Positions 9,201 to 16,647 of a stretch of 42,824 nucleotides of DNA are shown here, piece by piece. How positions within the stretch are numbered: the first letter of the stretch is position 1; each line of letters begins with the position of its first letter. This DNA comes from Armatimonadota bacterium (lineage in GTDB: Bacteria > Armatimonadota > Armatimonadia > Armatimonadales > Armatimonadaceae): positions 1-42,824 of the forward strand of contig JAPLCP010000155.1 in the NCBI GenBank assembly GCA_026392155.1, in the 5' to 3' direction. The translations under genes were made by a program, and so were the position numbers. Under the pieces are notes generated by a model. It saw only the letters and a list, made by a program, of their open reading frames with translations. It had not been told where the DNA came from and ran no database searches.

Positions 9201-9553
9201 CCGCCTAGCTTCCAGAATGCCTCATCCACCCCGACGACTTGGACGCGCCCGGCGCGCGCTGTTCCCTCGCTATTGGCCGCCGCACCGCGCAGCAGAATCG
9301 AGGCCGAGGTCGGGGCCGCCACACCGAGCTCGTTGGTCAGTTCCGTGCGGAAAAAACGCCCCGGATTATAGAGCGCATGCTCAATCCCCCCAATGCGGGC
9401 TAGGGCTTGCTGCATCAGGCTATAGCGCACCGAGTCCCCGACCGCCAGTGCGCCCGTGAGGATCGCCGCCGCCAGCACCGCGCCCAAAAACACCCCAAGG
9501 TGGGCTTTCTTGTGGAACTTCAGCCCCGCCAGCGCGAGCTTAAGGAGGTTCAT
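6245..9553 (-). CDS. ABC transporter permease, FtsX/MacB-like, two-domain
   Basis: The 1102-aa membrane protein has an N-terminal transmembrane helix (residues about 17-38), a large periplasmic region, and an FtsX-like helix set near 490-620. A second periplasmic region follows, then a C-terminal FtsX set (about 985-1090) containing the typical NVLERQGELALLRAIGF segment. This duplicated plan matches permeases of MacB/LolE-type exporters, which move lipids, lipoproteins or peptides by mechanotransmission. Its ATPase is encoded directly upstream. Residues about 619-654, in the link between the halves, are encoded by an in-frame repeat pair and read as a Pro/Gly/Arg-rich insert. A G-tract from another repeat lies just before the ATG; no normal SD is seen. 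The substrate is unknown. Confidence 0.88.
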   Translation of the reverse strand: MNLLKLALAGLKFHKKAHLGVFLGAVLAAAILTGALAVGDSVRYSLMQQALARIGGIEHALYNPGRFFRTELTNELGVAAPTSASILLRGAAANSEGTARAGRVQVVGVDEAFWKLGGAGTVNMAEDGVALNERLAKFLGVDVGDEVLIRVDKPSLLSRDAPLSKIEDATVALRLPVRFVITEQLFGNFSLDANQIPPYNAFIPRATLQKAIGQEGRANLLLVGKGTATDALTRALWEKWKLTDAGLKLKPVPATGELELRTDRVFLEPEVAKAAETAQPGARRILTYFVNRLTLGTKSVPYSTVAALEGAPLPQGMTDDEALINQWLADELGAKVGDKVSLSYWLVGPLRKLEEHTSEFTVRGIVPLSGPTLDPTLMPDIPGLSDKKDCRDWEPGVPIDLEKIRDKDQAYWSAFRGTPKAFITLKAGQTIWNNRFGNLTAIRYKSDTATVEACVRQALSPAALGLFFQPIRERALSASANSMDFGSLFLGFSIFLIIAALLLAALLFGFGVEQRSREMGTLLAIGVTPRRVRTLLLLEGGLIAFLASIAGVFVATLYTRAVIAGLGSVWKDAVVGSPLTYYAKPETLIGGGIGSFLVALLVIWLVARKQGQASAQALLSLLPGPPPNPGRQDGRRERLPLLPWFSGGGLGRRVPWTLLLPLLAVGLAFFGIGKHGEEAAGIFFGSGMLLLIAGILAARQLLRRLEITEGALSLTSVGRRNAARRLSRSTGAITLLACGSFLVIAVGANRHDPREAARERSSGTGGFALYAEASLPVYQDLNSAEGRDAFGLDEAEMTEAKVVPFRLREGDEASCLNLNRAQTPRLLGVDPKRLAERSAFGFSQSLADKKANPWDLLETSDGTDTIPVIGDMNTVMWMLHSGVGQLIDYTDDRGTKHKLKVVGIINNSVLQGNLILSERHFTKLFANHSGYQVFLIDAPEAKIKALAEALTRGLEDTGLSVVTTPERLGMFSAVENTYLSIFAILGGMGLLLGSLGLGVIVLRNVLERQGELALLRAIGFTKKSLHQLVFSEHVLLLFLGLAVGVAAALVAVLPSLKTPGVGIPFVSLGITLLAVLGSGLLWVWLATIAALRGSLLGALRSE
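7594..7695. repeat. Type-B palindromic repeat pair inserted in the permease gene
   Basis: The unit CCCTCCTCCCCAGCCC (7594-7609) is followed by a second, inverted, one-mismatch copy (7680-7695). Between them lies the hairpin CCTCCCAGGATTGGGAGG (7661-7678). The same hairpin and unit recur in the opposite orientation at 25511-25546. The element keeps the permease frame open and adds low-complexity residues. Confidence 0.8.
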
Positions 9554-9561
9554 GGTGTTTA

Positions 9562-9650
9562 TTCCCCCCTAACCCCCGCCGAGCGGGGGGACAACAAGGT
9601 ATTTTCCGCATATCCCCCCCGCCGGGCGGGGGATGGGGGGGTGGGGGTGG
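9562..9650. repeat. Type-A palindromic repeat pair between ABC transporter genes
   Basis: Copy 1 (9562-9592) contains CCCCCCTAACCCCCG and closes as a hairpin on its G-tract. Copy 2 (9612-9650) is a diverged inverted copy. The pair fills almost the whole 100-nt gap between the ATPase and permease genes. The 15-mer is identical to the two copies inside 33461-33545. Confidence 0.8.
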
Positions 9651-9653
9651 TTT

Positions 9654-10322
9654 TCATACGAGCAGCCCCTCGTCGAGACGGTAGGTCTTGCCCTGCTTGG
9701 CGGCCAGCTCGGGGGAGTGGGTGATGACGAGGAGCGCGACTCCTTCTTCTTTGTTGAGCTCGATGAGCAAATCCGTGAGGTTGTTGGCGGAGTCTTGGTC
9801 CAGTGCGCCCGTGGGCTCGTCGGCCAATAACAGCTTGGGCTCGTTGAGGAGCGCCCGCACGACCGCAACCCGCTGGCGCTCGCCGCCGGAGAGCTGACCG
9901 GGGCGGTGCGCGAGCCGCTCGCCTAGGCCTACACGGTTCAGCAGGCGCTTGGCGCGGGGCTCAGCAGGCTCCTTGCGCTGTGCGGGGCCTTCTGCGAGCG
10001 TGGGAATCAGGACGTTTTCGAGGACCGTGCACTGGGGGAGCAAGTGATGGAGCTGGAAGATCATCCCCAGCTTCTGGCTCCGTACCCGCGCCAGGGCTTT
10101 CTCGTCCAGCCCGATCAGGCTCGTCCCCTCCAGAGTAATGCTCCCACTATCCGGTGACTCCAGCGTCCCGATAATATTGAGCAGCGTACTCTTGCCCGAC
10201 CCCGACGGCCCCACAATCGCGGCCATCTCCCCTGCAGCCAGGCTCAGGTTCACCCCGCGCAGGACAGGCTTCTCCACCCCGACAAAACTCTTGACGATTC
10301 CCGAAAGCTCCAGCAGACTCAT
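9654..10322 (-). CDS. ABC transporter ATP-binding protein (LolD/MacB type)
   Basis: The 222-aa cytoplasmic ATPase has Walker A GPSGSGKST (about residues 38-46), the signature LSGGERQR, Walker B LLLADEPTGALD and the switch His in VITHS. The TGALD-type D-loop and length place it in the LolD/MacB/FtsE subgroup, which pairs with FtsX-type permeases such as the one downstream. The start lies 4 nt after the stop of the 67-aa gene, so it is part of the operon running from the alditol oxidase. The nature of the exported cargo is not evident. Confidence 0.93.
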   Translation of the reverse strand: MSLLELSGIVKSFVGVEKPVLRGVNLSLAAGEMAAIVGPSGSGKSTLLNIIGTLESPDSGSITLEGTSLIGLDEKALARVRSQKLGMIFQLHHLLPQCTVLENVLIPTLAEGPAQRKEPAEPRAKRLLNRVGLGERLAHRPGQLSGGERQRVAVVRALLNEPKLLLADEPTGALDQDSANNLTDLLIELNKEEGVALLVITHSPELAAKQGKTYRLDEGLLV

Positions 10323-10326
10323 GTGT

Positions 10327-10530
10327 CTACTTTACCCGATAACTCTTGCCGTCGTCGCTGTGGGAGAGTAGGTAGTTCCCCGACCACTCGTCCCAGCCCG
10401 CTGCGAGGGCGATCCCCTTGCGCACGAAGCCCTCTGCGAGCAAGTGCGCGACCACCTCCTCCCAGAGCACTTCCGGGGAGTCGTCGAAGTCGAGGGTGAG
10501 GTGGCCGTTGGTGGCGGGGTAGAGAGTCAT
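10327..10530 (-). CDS. 67-aa hypothetical protein
   Basis: The ATG at 10530 overlaps the TGA of the upstream MBL-fold gene by 4 nt (ATGA); starts further upstream would extend deeper into that gene. The product is small and acidic, with no signal peptide or transmembrane helix. It has a mixed alpha/beta look, with a central amphipathic helix (EVLWEEVVAHLLAEGF) and a short WDEWSGNYLL strand. I do not recognise the family. Its conserved operon position suggests a real gene. Confidence 0.65.
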   Translation of the reverse strand: MTLYPATNGHLTLDFDDSPEVLWEEVVAHLLAEGFVRKGIALAAGWDEWSGNYLLSHSDDGKSYRVK

Positions 10531-11369
10531 AGCTCCAGCAAGTCCCACCCGGTGACAATCGTGCCGCTGAAGTGTGGCTTGACAGCATCGTGCCAGGCCG
10601 AGTCGGGGAGGGGGGCGCCGCCGGGGACGAAGTGGGAGAGCACGAGGGTCTTGACTCCTGCTTCGGTGGCGACCCGGCCCACTTGCTCGGGCGTCGAGTG
10701 GCTGGCATGCAGATGCTCCCGGAGCGTTTTCGCGTTGGGCTCGCTGGCGATGAGTGGCTCTAGGGCACTGGGAAGCATGATCTCATGAACGAGGACATCC
10801 GCTCCTTGGGCCAGCTCCACAACACCCTTGCTGTAGGTCGTGTCGCCGGAGAAGACAAAAGACCGATCGGGGGTGTCGAAGCGGTACGCGAACGAGTGCT
10901 TGAGCGGCGGGTGAGCATTGAGCGTGCAGCGCACCGTCACGCCGTTCTCGCTCAGTAGCTCACTGGGTTTGGTGATTTCTCGCACGCCCACAAAGCTCTC
11001 AAATGGCGGACGGCCTTCGTCGGCGATTCGTGTTTTGATGTCCAGTGCTTGAAACGCCTGGAAGTGGCGCAGCATGGCCTTAAGCGGCGGTGGCCCCCAG
11101 AGCGTAATCGGCTTTGTGGGGTTAGTCGCCCACGCCAGCAAGGCGAGCGTCCCAATATCGGCGCTATGGTCAGAGTGCTGGTGGGTGAGAAAGACATTCC
11201 GAAAGCTATTGATCCCAATCTTGGCCTTTGCAAGCTGTTGCCCCACCCCATTGCCCGCGTCAATGATAAACGTCTCCTCGCCCACTACCAATGCATACGC
11301 CGATGGTGCCCGATTTGCCTTTGGTGTCGGCCCGCCCGCCGTTCCCAGAAGAACGAGCCGTGTACTCAC
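10527..11369 (-). CDS. MBL-fold metallo-hydrolase (RNase Z-like)
   Basis: The 280-aa cytoplasmic protein has the metal-binding motif HQHSDH (about residues 63-68), an upstream IIDAGNG strand, a later FSGDTTY Asp motif and a terminal LSHF histidine. These are the usual di-zinc ligands of the RNase Z/arylsulfatase-like branch of beta-lactamase-fold hydrolases. The RNase Z exosite arm is not evident, so tRNA processing is unlikely and the substrate is unknown. The start is GTG, overlapping the TGA of the alditol oxidase gene by 4 nt. Confidence 0.88.
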   Translation of the reverse strand: MSTRLVLLGTAGGPTPKANRAPSAYALVVGEETFIIDAGNGVGQQLAKAKIGINSFRNVFLTHQHSDHSADIGTLALLAWATNPTKPITLWGPPPLKAMLRHFQAFQALDIKTRIADEGRPPFESFVGVREITKPSELLSENGVTVRCTLNAHPPLKHSFAYRFDTPDRSFVFSGDTTYSKGVVELAQGADVLVHEIMLPSALEPLIASEPNAKTLREHLHASHSTPEQVGRVATEAGVKTLVLSHFVPGGAPLPDSAWHDAVKPHFSGTIVTGWDLLEL

Positions 11370-12598
11370 GCGAGAACGGTCTCCAAGAATGCATTTGTAA
11401 ACTTCCCTTCCGGATCGAAGGCTTCTCGTAGGCGCAGGAACTCGGGGAGCTTGGGGTAGCCGGTGGGCTTCATCGTGAAGACTTTACCCCAGTGGGGACG
11501 CGGGTCAAAAGGGGCGAGGGCTTCTTCAATAACCGGCAGCAGCGCGAGGACTTCGGGGATATTTTGTTTCCAGGTGAAGTGAAAGCCCACTGAGTCGCGC
11601 TGGTAGTGGGGGCTGAGCCAGAGGTTGTCGGCGGCGATGGTGCGAATCTCGGAGATCATGAGCTGGGGAGCGAGTTTATCGCGCAGTGCGGCGATGGCAG
11701 TGAAAGCGGCGAGGGCGTTCTCGCGGCCCACGAAGTACTCGCTCTGGAGCTCCGCGCCGCTGCTGGGGGTGAAGGCGAGCTTGAAGTGCGGCAGGCGCTC
11801 GTGCCAGGGGCCGGGAATGCCGCACTGGGTCGTGCAGCTCTCGGTGGAGTGGTCGGGGAGGGGATGGCGGTTCTCAGTGGCTTTTTGCGCCCCAAAGAGC
11901 GTCTCGGGAAAGTCGCCGGTTTTTGACTTCACCCAGACCTGGTTCACAAACGCGCTCTGCCAGTCTGTGAAGAGGCTGACGGAGTAGCCACTGCCGGTGA
12001 TTTCGTCGAAGTGCGTGAGCAGCGCCTCAACCGGGAGGTTGGTGTAGGCGGTCTGCGCAATCTCAAAAGTGGGCTGGATCTTAAGCGTGAGCTGGGTGAC
12101 CACGCCCAGTGCGCCCAGATGCACCACCATACCGTCGAAATCATCGCCGTGGGTTTCGCGGGAGAGAGTCACTCTGTTGCCGCTGGCCTTGACGAGCTCC
12201 ATTCCCACCACCGAAGTCGCGAGGTTTCCATTGCCGTCACCGGAGCCATGCGTACCCGTTGCCACGGCCCCTGCCACGGAGATATGCGGCAGGGACGCCA
12301 GATTAGGCAGTGCGAAGCCTTCCGCGTTTAAGTACACGGCTAGCTCGCCGTAGCGCACGCCGCTCTCAATCGTGACGGTTCGTTTCTCCCGATCCACCCC
12401 GAGGATCTTGGTGAGCTTCTCGGTCGAGATCATGTCCTCGGGGCAGTCGGCAATCGCATTGAAGCAGTGGCGCGTCCCGAGGGCGCGTAGCTGTCGGCAC
12501 TGACAGACAAGATCCTGCACCTGCGCCACACTCGTTGGTCTGTGCAACCACTCCGCACTATACGTTAGATTGCCCGCCCAGTTTTTCTGGCTTTCCAT
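11366..12598 (-). CDS. aldO: Alditol oxidase (FAD-dependent, VAO/ALO family)
   Basis: From the ATG at 12598 the protein has 410 aa, near the 418 aa I recall for Streptomyces alditol oxidase. Features of that enzyme seen here are NWAGNLTYSA near the N terminus and RALGTRHCFN, whose His aligns with the residue that covalently holds FAD. LPHISVAGAVATGTHGSG, SSGAELQSEY and HWGKVFT also match. It should oxidise sugar alcohols (xylitol, sorbitol or similar) to aldoses with release of hydrogen peroxide. The longer frame starting at 12637 would overlap the preceding gene and ignore the -10 box at 12605-12610. No signal peptide is seen. It heads the MBL/67-aa/ABC operon. Confidence 0.85.
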   Translation of the reverse strand: MESQKNWAGNLTYSAEWLHRPTSVAQVQDLVCQCRQLRALGTRHCFNAIADCPEDMISTEKLTKILGVDREKRTVTIESGVRYGELAVYLNAEGFALPNLASLPHISVAGAVATGTHGSGDGNGNLATSVVGMELVKASGNRVTLSRETHGDDFDGMVVHLGALGVVTQLTLKIQPTFEIAQTAYTNLPVEALLTHFDEITGSGYSVSLFTDWQSAFVNQVWVKSKTGDFPETLFGAQKATENRHPLPDHSTESCTTQCGIPGPWHERLPHFKLAFTPSSGAELQSEYFVGRENALAAFTAIAALRDKLAPQLMISEIRTIAADNLWLSPHYQRDSVGFHFTWKQNIPEVLALLPVIEEALAPFDPRPHWGKVFTMKPTGYPKLPEFLRLREAFDPEGKFTNAFLETVLA

Positions 12599-12604
12599 GC
12601 GGCT

Positions 12605-12610
12605 ATTGTA
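12605..12610 (-). promoter_or_regulatory. -10 box TACAAT for leaderless alditol oxidase transcript
   Basis: TACAAT lies exactly 6 nt upstream of the ATG at 12598, with no SD sequence. It begins just after the stop codon of the HupE-type gene, so the oxidase operon can be transcribed on its own. Confidence 0.6.
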
Positions 12611-12612
12611 CG

Positions 12613-13644
12613 CTACAAAAGGCGTGTGACGAACCACCAGAGTCCGGCGAGGCCAATTCCCACGGAGAGCATTTTAAGGAGTGTGGCATGGAGTGTGGGC
12701 TTATCGTCGGCGAGCTTGGCGAGCGCGGGGGCGACCGCAATCACAATCAAGGCTTGTCCACACTCGACGCCGAAGTTAAAGGCTGCCAAGGCAACACCGA
12801 GTGCTTGCTGAGGGAGCCCCACTTCCGAAAGTGCGCCCGCAAAGCCAAAGCCATGGATCAGGCCAAAGCCAAAGGCGAAGACCTCTCCCCTAGCCCCTCT
12901 CCGGCTTCGCGAAGCGGGGGAGATGCGGCGCAGGTTCTCCACCGCAATGGCGACAATCGAGAGTGCGATGAGCGGCTCGACGAGGCGTGGCGAGGGATTC
13001 CAAATGCCCAGGGCCGCGACCGTGAGCGTGATACTGTGGGCCAGCGTAAAGGCCGTGACAGTCTTGAGGAGCGTTTTTAAGCCGCCGCCCAGGAGCAGCA
13101 GGCCCAGCACAAAGCAGACATGATCCGGCCCGCCGAAGATATGGCTGACTCCCTCACGCACAAAGCGCAGAAACACCTGCCAGCGGCTCTCGGGCGGCTC
13201 GTGGCTTAGCAGCAGAGCGGGGTGTGCCGCGTCCAGAACCGTTTCCTGCACCAGGGAGCCCTCACGCAGGACACTGACGACTAGCTTGGAGCTAGGGTCA
13301 TTGGGGTAGAGACGCGCGAGCACCTCGGGGGCGGCCACTTCTTTGTCCAGTGTCGCCTGCCAGGTCACCAGATCGTTGGGATCGTCGCGCAGGAGGTTGG
13401 TTTTCTGCGGCGCGAAGTCCGTGCCGGAGAAGCGCAGCCGGACGCGCCTCCGAAACGCCAGATCCATCGTCAGCGGCTCCAGCGGTTTTCCCTCAGCCTC
13501 GGTAAGCAAGCTGATGTGTGTTGTCACACTCACCACGGTTTTCCCGCCACCGACAATCACCCGCAGCCCCGAGAGCATCGGATCGTGCGCGAGCGCCGGG
13601 AGTGCCATAAGGAGGGCAAGACAGAGGGTGAGGAAGCGGCGCAT
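12613..13644 (-). CDS. HupE/UreJ-family membrane protein
   Basis: The 343-aa protein has a signal peptide (residues 1-19, ending ALA) and an extracytoplasmic N-terminal domain to about residue 160. About six transmembrane helices follow. The family motif GPDHVCFVLGLLLLGGG, the AHSITLT helix and GLIHGFGFAGAL are all present. HupE/UreJ proteins are linked to nickel or cobalt uptake, but many members in other neighbourhoods have no known substrate. The ATG shares one base with the TAA of the upstream YHYH gene, so the two are translationally coupled. A Ser/Arg-rich insert at about residues 240-254 comes from a palindromic repeat. Confidence 0.85.
   Translation of the reverse strand: MRRFLTLCLALLMALPALAHDPMLSGLRVIVGGGKTVVSVTTHISLLTEAEGKPLEPLTMDLAFRRRVRLRFSGTDFAPQKTNLLRDDPNDLVTWQATLDKEVAAPEVLARLYPNDPSSKLVVSVLREGSLVQETVLDAAHPALLLSHEPPESRWQVFLRFVREGVSHIFGGPDHVCFVLGLLLLGGGLKTLLKTVTAFTLAHSITLTVAALGIWNPSPRLVEPLIALSIVAIAVENLRRISPASRSRRGARGEVFAFGFGLIHGFGFAGALSEVGLPQQALGVALAAFNFGVECGQALIVIAVAPALAKLADDKPTLHATLLKMLSVGIGLAGLWWFVTRLL
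12883..12925. repeat. REP-like palindrome inside the HupE-type gene
   Basis: The segment shows CTCCCCTAGCCCC followed by a CTTCGCGAAG turn and a GCGGGGGAG return arm. Its layout resembles the type-A elements and 39045-39076. It is in frame and falls in a loop between predicted helices. Confidence 0.55.
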
Positions 13645-14648
13645 TAGTTGGGAGGAAGCTCCGTTTTGCCCAGGAGCTTGAGACCATCGGCGCTGTACTG
13701 ATAGAGCGTGTTACCGCGCTGGATAAAGAGAAACTGCCCTCGTCCTGCCATACTTGCGCCACCTGGCTGCCCGCCGCCGACTCCTCCGGGAGGCCCCCCG
13801 GGGCCACGTCGCTGGAAGCTGGCATCGGGCTTGCCACGGAACTTGCGGGGGATGAAGGGATAGGAATCCGTGAGGACATAGTAATATGTGCCCTTGGGAA
13901 ACTCGGGAGTCACGCCGTAGCGCCCGTTCCAGGGGTCGAGATCGCCGCTGCCTTTGGTAAACTCAAAGTCACTCTCAAACGAGCCGTCGTAGGCTCCGCC
14001 GGGGCCATCGCCACTCTCACGGTTGCCGCTCTTGAGCTTGTAGCTGGCCTTGAGCTTCTTCAGCGGCGATTTGGCGCTGGCTGCGCTGCTGTAGCCGTAG
14101 TTTCCGTAGATCGGGTAGCCATCGGCGGCCCAGCCTACTAGCGCCATCTTATGTTGCCAGTCCAGCTTCTTGAGTAGGCCCATCGGCATTCCGTGGTAGT
14201 GGTACGCCCCATTGGGCTGCACATGCGCGAGGTTGTCGTCCACGCCCAGACCGCCGCGTGCGCCCATAAAGCCCGTCATTGCCTCGTAGCGCCACTGGCG
14301 GTTGCCGTTCCAGAACTCCGCCGTTGTCGGGTCAAACGTGACACCATTGACCGCGATCCCAAAGTTCTGCCCCGTGTCCGTCCCACCGTTCTCATCGGGC
14401 TCTGGCTTGACCGGCACACGGAACGCGTAGTTCTGCGGCGAGATGGAGTTGGGATTCCCCCGGTTGGGAAACTGCCCCGTCACATGGTCGGGAATCCCAT
14501 TGGCCGTGATATAGCGAAAGCCCTCGCGAACCTCGATCTTAACCTCGTTCTTAAAGCCCCCTGCTGTCTGACTCTGTGCTCGAAGCGCGATCGTGGCAGT
14601 CAGTGTCGTTGCCAGCCCCGTGATAAGAAAAAGCGTGTTGCGTTTCAT
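13644..14648 (-). CDS. Exported YHYH-domain protein
   Basis: The 334-aa protein has a Sec signal (cleavage near ALRAQS). Its YHYH domain includes the name-giving GAYHYHGMP at about residues 150-158 and GWAADGYPIYGNYGY. The YHYH family is defined by this His/Tyr motif and its function is unknown; the His residues suggest metal binding, which is inference. A Pro/Gly-rich stretch (about 283-303, QRRGPGGPPGG type) precedes the C terminus, which ends with a short strand-rich segment. The promoter carries the TTCATG-type box at 14674-14689 and a TAAAAT -10 box 9 nt from the ATG. The gene is coupled to the HupE gene downstream. A second YHYH protein is encoded at 16644-18134. Confidence 0.85.
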   Translation of the reverse strand: MKRNTLFLITGLATTLTATIALRAQSQTAGGFKNEVKIEVREGFRYITANGIPDHVTGQFPNRGNPNSISPQNYAFRVPVKPEPDENGGTDTGQNFGIAVNGVTFDPTTAEFWNGNRQWRYEAMTGFMGARGGLGVDDNLAHVQPNGAYHYHGMPMGLLKKLDWQHKMALVGWAADGYPIYGNYGYSSAASAKSPLKKLKASYKLKSGNRESGDGPGGAYDGSFESDFEFTKGSGDLDPWNGRYGVTPEFPKGTYYYVLTDSYPFIPRKFRGKPDASFQRRGPGGPPGGVGGGQPGGASMAGRGQFLFIQRGNTLYQYSADGLKLLGKTELPPN

Positions 14649-14657
14649 CGTGCTCTG

Positions 14658-14689
14658 ATTTTAAGCTGATCCAATGAAGAAGTCATGAA
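14658..14689 (-). promoter_or_regulatory. Direct-repeat box E and -10 of the YHYH-hupE operon
   Basis: On the minus strand, TTCATGACTTCTTCAT (14689-14674) is followed by a 10-nt spacer and TAAAAT (14663-14658). The half-sites repeat every 11 bp and occupy the place of a -35 box, as expected for an OmpR/PhoB-type activator. Confidence 0.7.
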
Positions 14690-14711
14690 GCAGATAAGCT
14701 GAGGGGGCAAT

Positions 14712-15245
14712 CTATTCAAACCGCGGAAAGAAGAACCCAGCGAAGACTTTTGCGAGAGGTTTTGTCGAAATTTGTCGGGCGTTGAGAATCGTGTAGTCAC
14801 CATTCGGGGTGACTTTTTCCTCGATCATAAAGACATCCGTGATTGGGTTTTTATCGCTGTCATGAATGATGTTTCGTCGCACCAGAAAGCCGCCCGAGAC
14901 TGCCTGAGTAGTTGTCCCAAAGTAGCCCGAAGACGCACGTGTTCCCACTGGCTGAACCTCGGCCCAAGCTCGCTCTTTTGGGAAGTCTTGCATGAAGTAC
15001 CAGGTTGTCTCTGAGGTTCTGAGTCGGACAAAATCAAGCGCGGCTTCCGGTGAAGAAACCTCAACTTTGTCTTTGAACTGAGAAAGCGTGGTGATTTTTG
15101 TACGCTGCTTACCCTCTTCAAGATAAAGTTTTACAAATGCCTCAAGAGGATAACCAATTAGACCATTGTGAGGAATATCAATAATGAGTTTTCCCTTGAC
15201 ACGAAACAATGTCTTGATTGGTTTTCCTATATCTGGATAGTGCAT
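14712..15245 (-). CDS. 177-aa hypothetical protein of lower GC
   Basis: The ATG at 15245 lies 4 nt after the stop of the stalk-domain gene. Longer starts would run antisense-like through that gene's end. There is no signal peptide or transmembrane segment, and the family is not recognised. The protein is strand-rich, with RVKGKLIIDIPHNGLIGYP near the start and a hydrophobic, aromatic end (VFAGFFFPRF). The coding region is visibly richer in A+T than its neighbours, especially 15070-15240, suggesting recent acquisition. No SD sequence precedes the start, so translation may depend on coupling. Confidence 0.65.
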   Translation of the reverse strand: MHYPDIGKPIKTLFRVKGKLIIDIPHNGLIGYPLEAFVKLYLEEGKQRTKITTLSQFKDKVEVSSPEAALDFVRLRTSETTWYFMQDFPKERAWAEVQPVGTRASSGYFGTTTQAVSGGFLVRRNIIHDSDKNPITDVFMIEEKVTPNGDYTILNARQISTKPLAKVFAGFFFPRFE

Positions 15246-15249
15246 CGTG

Positions 15250-15933
15250 TTAGTCGCAGTTGGGGCGGACGATTGCCTTGACATCCACGCGGAAAGTCGG
15301 ATCGGGGACGGTGAAGCGAAGCGCGGTTCCGGTAAGGCCTTTGGGATCAAAGCGCAGGATCAGACGGACGGGTTTGCTCGCGGACTCCGTCTCAAAAAGC
15401 AGTGTTTGGGTGTTGCCTGCTCCCTGTGCCAGCCCAGAATCGCGTAGCTCGGGGGCATCGGAGCGGGCAGGGATCGAGTTGCCGTCCTCTAGTACCAGAG
15501 TCACGCCTTGCCAGCCGGTTCCCGCGGGCGCAACACCGCCAAACTTGCTGCCATTGCGAATCTCAACTTTTACTTTCCAGCCCATTCCCTCGGTGGTGGG
15601 ATCGGCTTTCTCGACGCTCATCACTTGAAAGCGCCAGATGCCATTGAAGAGCCACTCGCCGCCTTTGCCCTCAACGGCATTTTGTTGGTTCGCTCCACCC
15701 GCACCTATGGTTGTGGAAGCCGTAGGTAGTGTCAGCTCGACGCCGCCACGGGTGTACCGCACGCCCACTCCTGCGGCTTTGAGTGCGTCTGCCGAGACAT
15801 ACGTCGTCCCTTTGACCACGACAGCGCCTGCTGGTATGGATTTTCCATTGATCCGCAGGCTTAGTGCCTGCTGGGCCGCGGCCATCGAGGCCACGGCCAG
15901 AGTGACGATTCCCAGTCCGTAGATACGTTTCAT
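15250..15933 (-). CDS. Exported stalk-domain (copper amine oxidase N-like) protein
   Basis: The 227-aa protein has a signal peptide (residues 1-20, ending AAA). It is followed by a small stalk-like domain: SLRINGKSIPAGAVVVKGTTYVSADALKAAGV and VELTLP, as in PF07833 stalk domains. The rest is beta-rich and resembles a DUF4352-like or Ig-like extracellular fold (residues about 95-225), which I cannot assign firmly. A clear GGGAG ribosome site precedes the ATG. A possible TAGAAT -10 box lies 20 nt upstream, so the gene may have its own promoter as well as read-through from the YHYH/PEBP gene. Confidence 0.75.
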   Translation of the reverse strand: MKRIYGLGIVTLAVASMAAAQQALSLRINGKSIPAGAVVVKGTTYVSADALKAAGVGVRYTRGGVELTLPTASTTIGAGGANQQNAVEGKGGEWLFNGIWRFQVMSVEKADPTTEGMGWKVKVEIRNGSKFGGVAPAGTGWQGVTLVLEDGNSIPARSDAPELRDSGLAQGAGNTQTLLFETESASKPVRLILRFDPKGLTGTALRFTVPDPTFRVDVKAIVRPNCD

Positions 15934-15966
15934 CTTCGGGTTCTCCCAAAGAGATTCTACCCTGAA

Positions 15967-16647
15967 TTAGCGCAAGGGGAACCCGGAGACATCCAGATCG
16001 GGTTTGGTTGTCCAGCGGGCTTTCCAGCCGGGTTTTTCGATCTTGGTGCGGAAGAGAACGGTATTGTCTTTGTCTAGGTCGCTGGTCCAGATAAACTTTG
16101 CGCCCTCGAAGTTGTAGTCGTAGTAGGGCTTTTTGGGGTTGACGCGCTGAGGGGTGAACTCGGTGGCGCTGTCCCACTTGGAGTCATCGAAGCTGGGGAG
16201 ATACCAGCTGGTCGGGATCGGCTCGTACTTGACAGGCGGGGCGCTGAAAATACGCTTGGCCTTCCACTTGGCATCGCTGATGGTGCCATCGCTGAACTTC
16301 AGCACAAAGCCACCATCACCGATATGGTCGCCGTACTCAAAGCCGGTTTTCGGGTCGGCGTTGTCCTTGGCGATAATGGCGATTGTCATCGGGTACTCGG
16401 GGAGAATATTGACATTGACGACATTGTGCGGCAGGAAGTCAATCGGATCCACGGCGACTAATTTCCCGTTGATGTACATCGCAAACCAGTTGTCGGCGTA
16501 GATATTGGCCTGGATCACATCACCCATCTCAGGCTTGATGATCCCTGCTTGGCCGCCACGCGGTGGCTGTGCTATCGCCAGAGCGAGGCTTCCTGCGCCG
16601 ACCAGAGCACCCAGAAAAAACGGGAGCTGCTTCTTAAATTTCATCAT
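15967..16647 (-). CDS. Exported hypothetical protein, galactose-binding-like
   Basis: The 226-aa protein has a signal peptide (residues 1-26, ending AIAQ) directly followed by PPRGGQAG. The body carries features often seen in carbohydrate-binding jelly rolls: ADNWFAMYINGKLV, FDDSKWDSATEF, and VLFRTKIEKPGW near the end. No catalytic motif is visible. The start overlaps the TGA of the YHYH/PEBP gene (ATGA), so the two are translationally coupled and the products may act together outside the cytoplasm. Confidence 0.75.
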   Translation of the reverse strand: MMKFKKQLPFFLGALVGAGSLALAIAQPPRGGQAGIIKPEMGDVIQANIYADNWFAMYINGKLVAVDPIDFLPHNVVNVNILPEYPMTIAIIAKDNADPKTGFEYGDHIGDGGFVLKFSDGTISDAKWKAKRIFSAPPVKYEPIPTSWYLPSFDDSKWDSATEFTPQRVNPKKPYYDYNFEGAKFIWTSDLDKDNTVLFRTKIEKPGWKARWTTKPDLDVSGFPLR

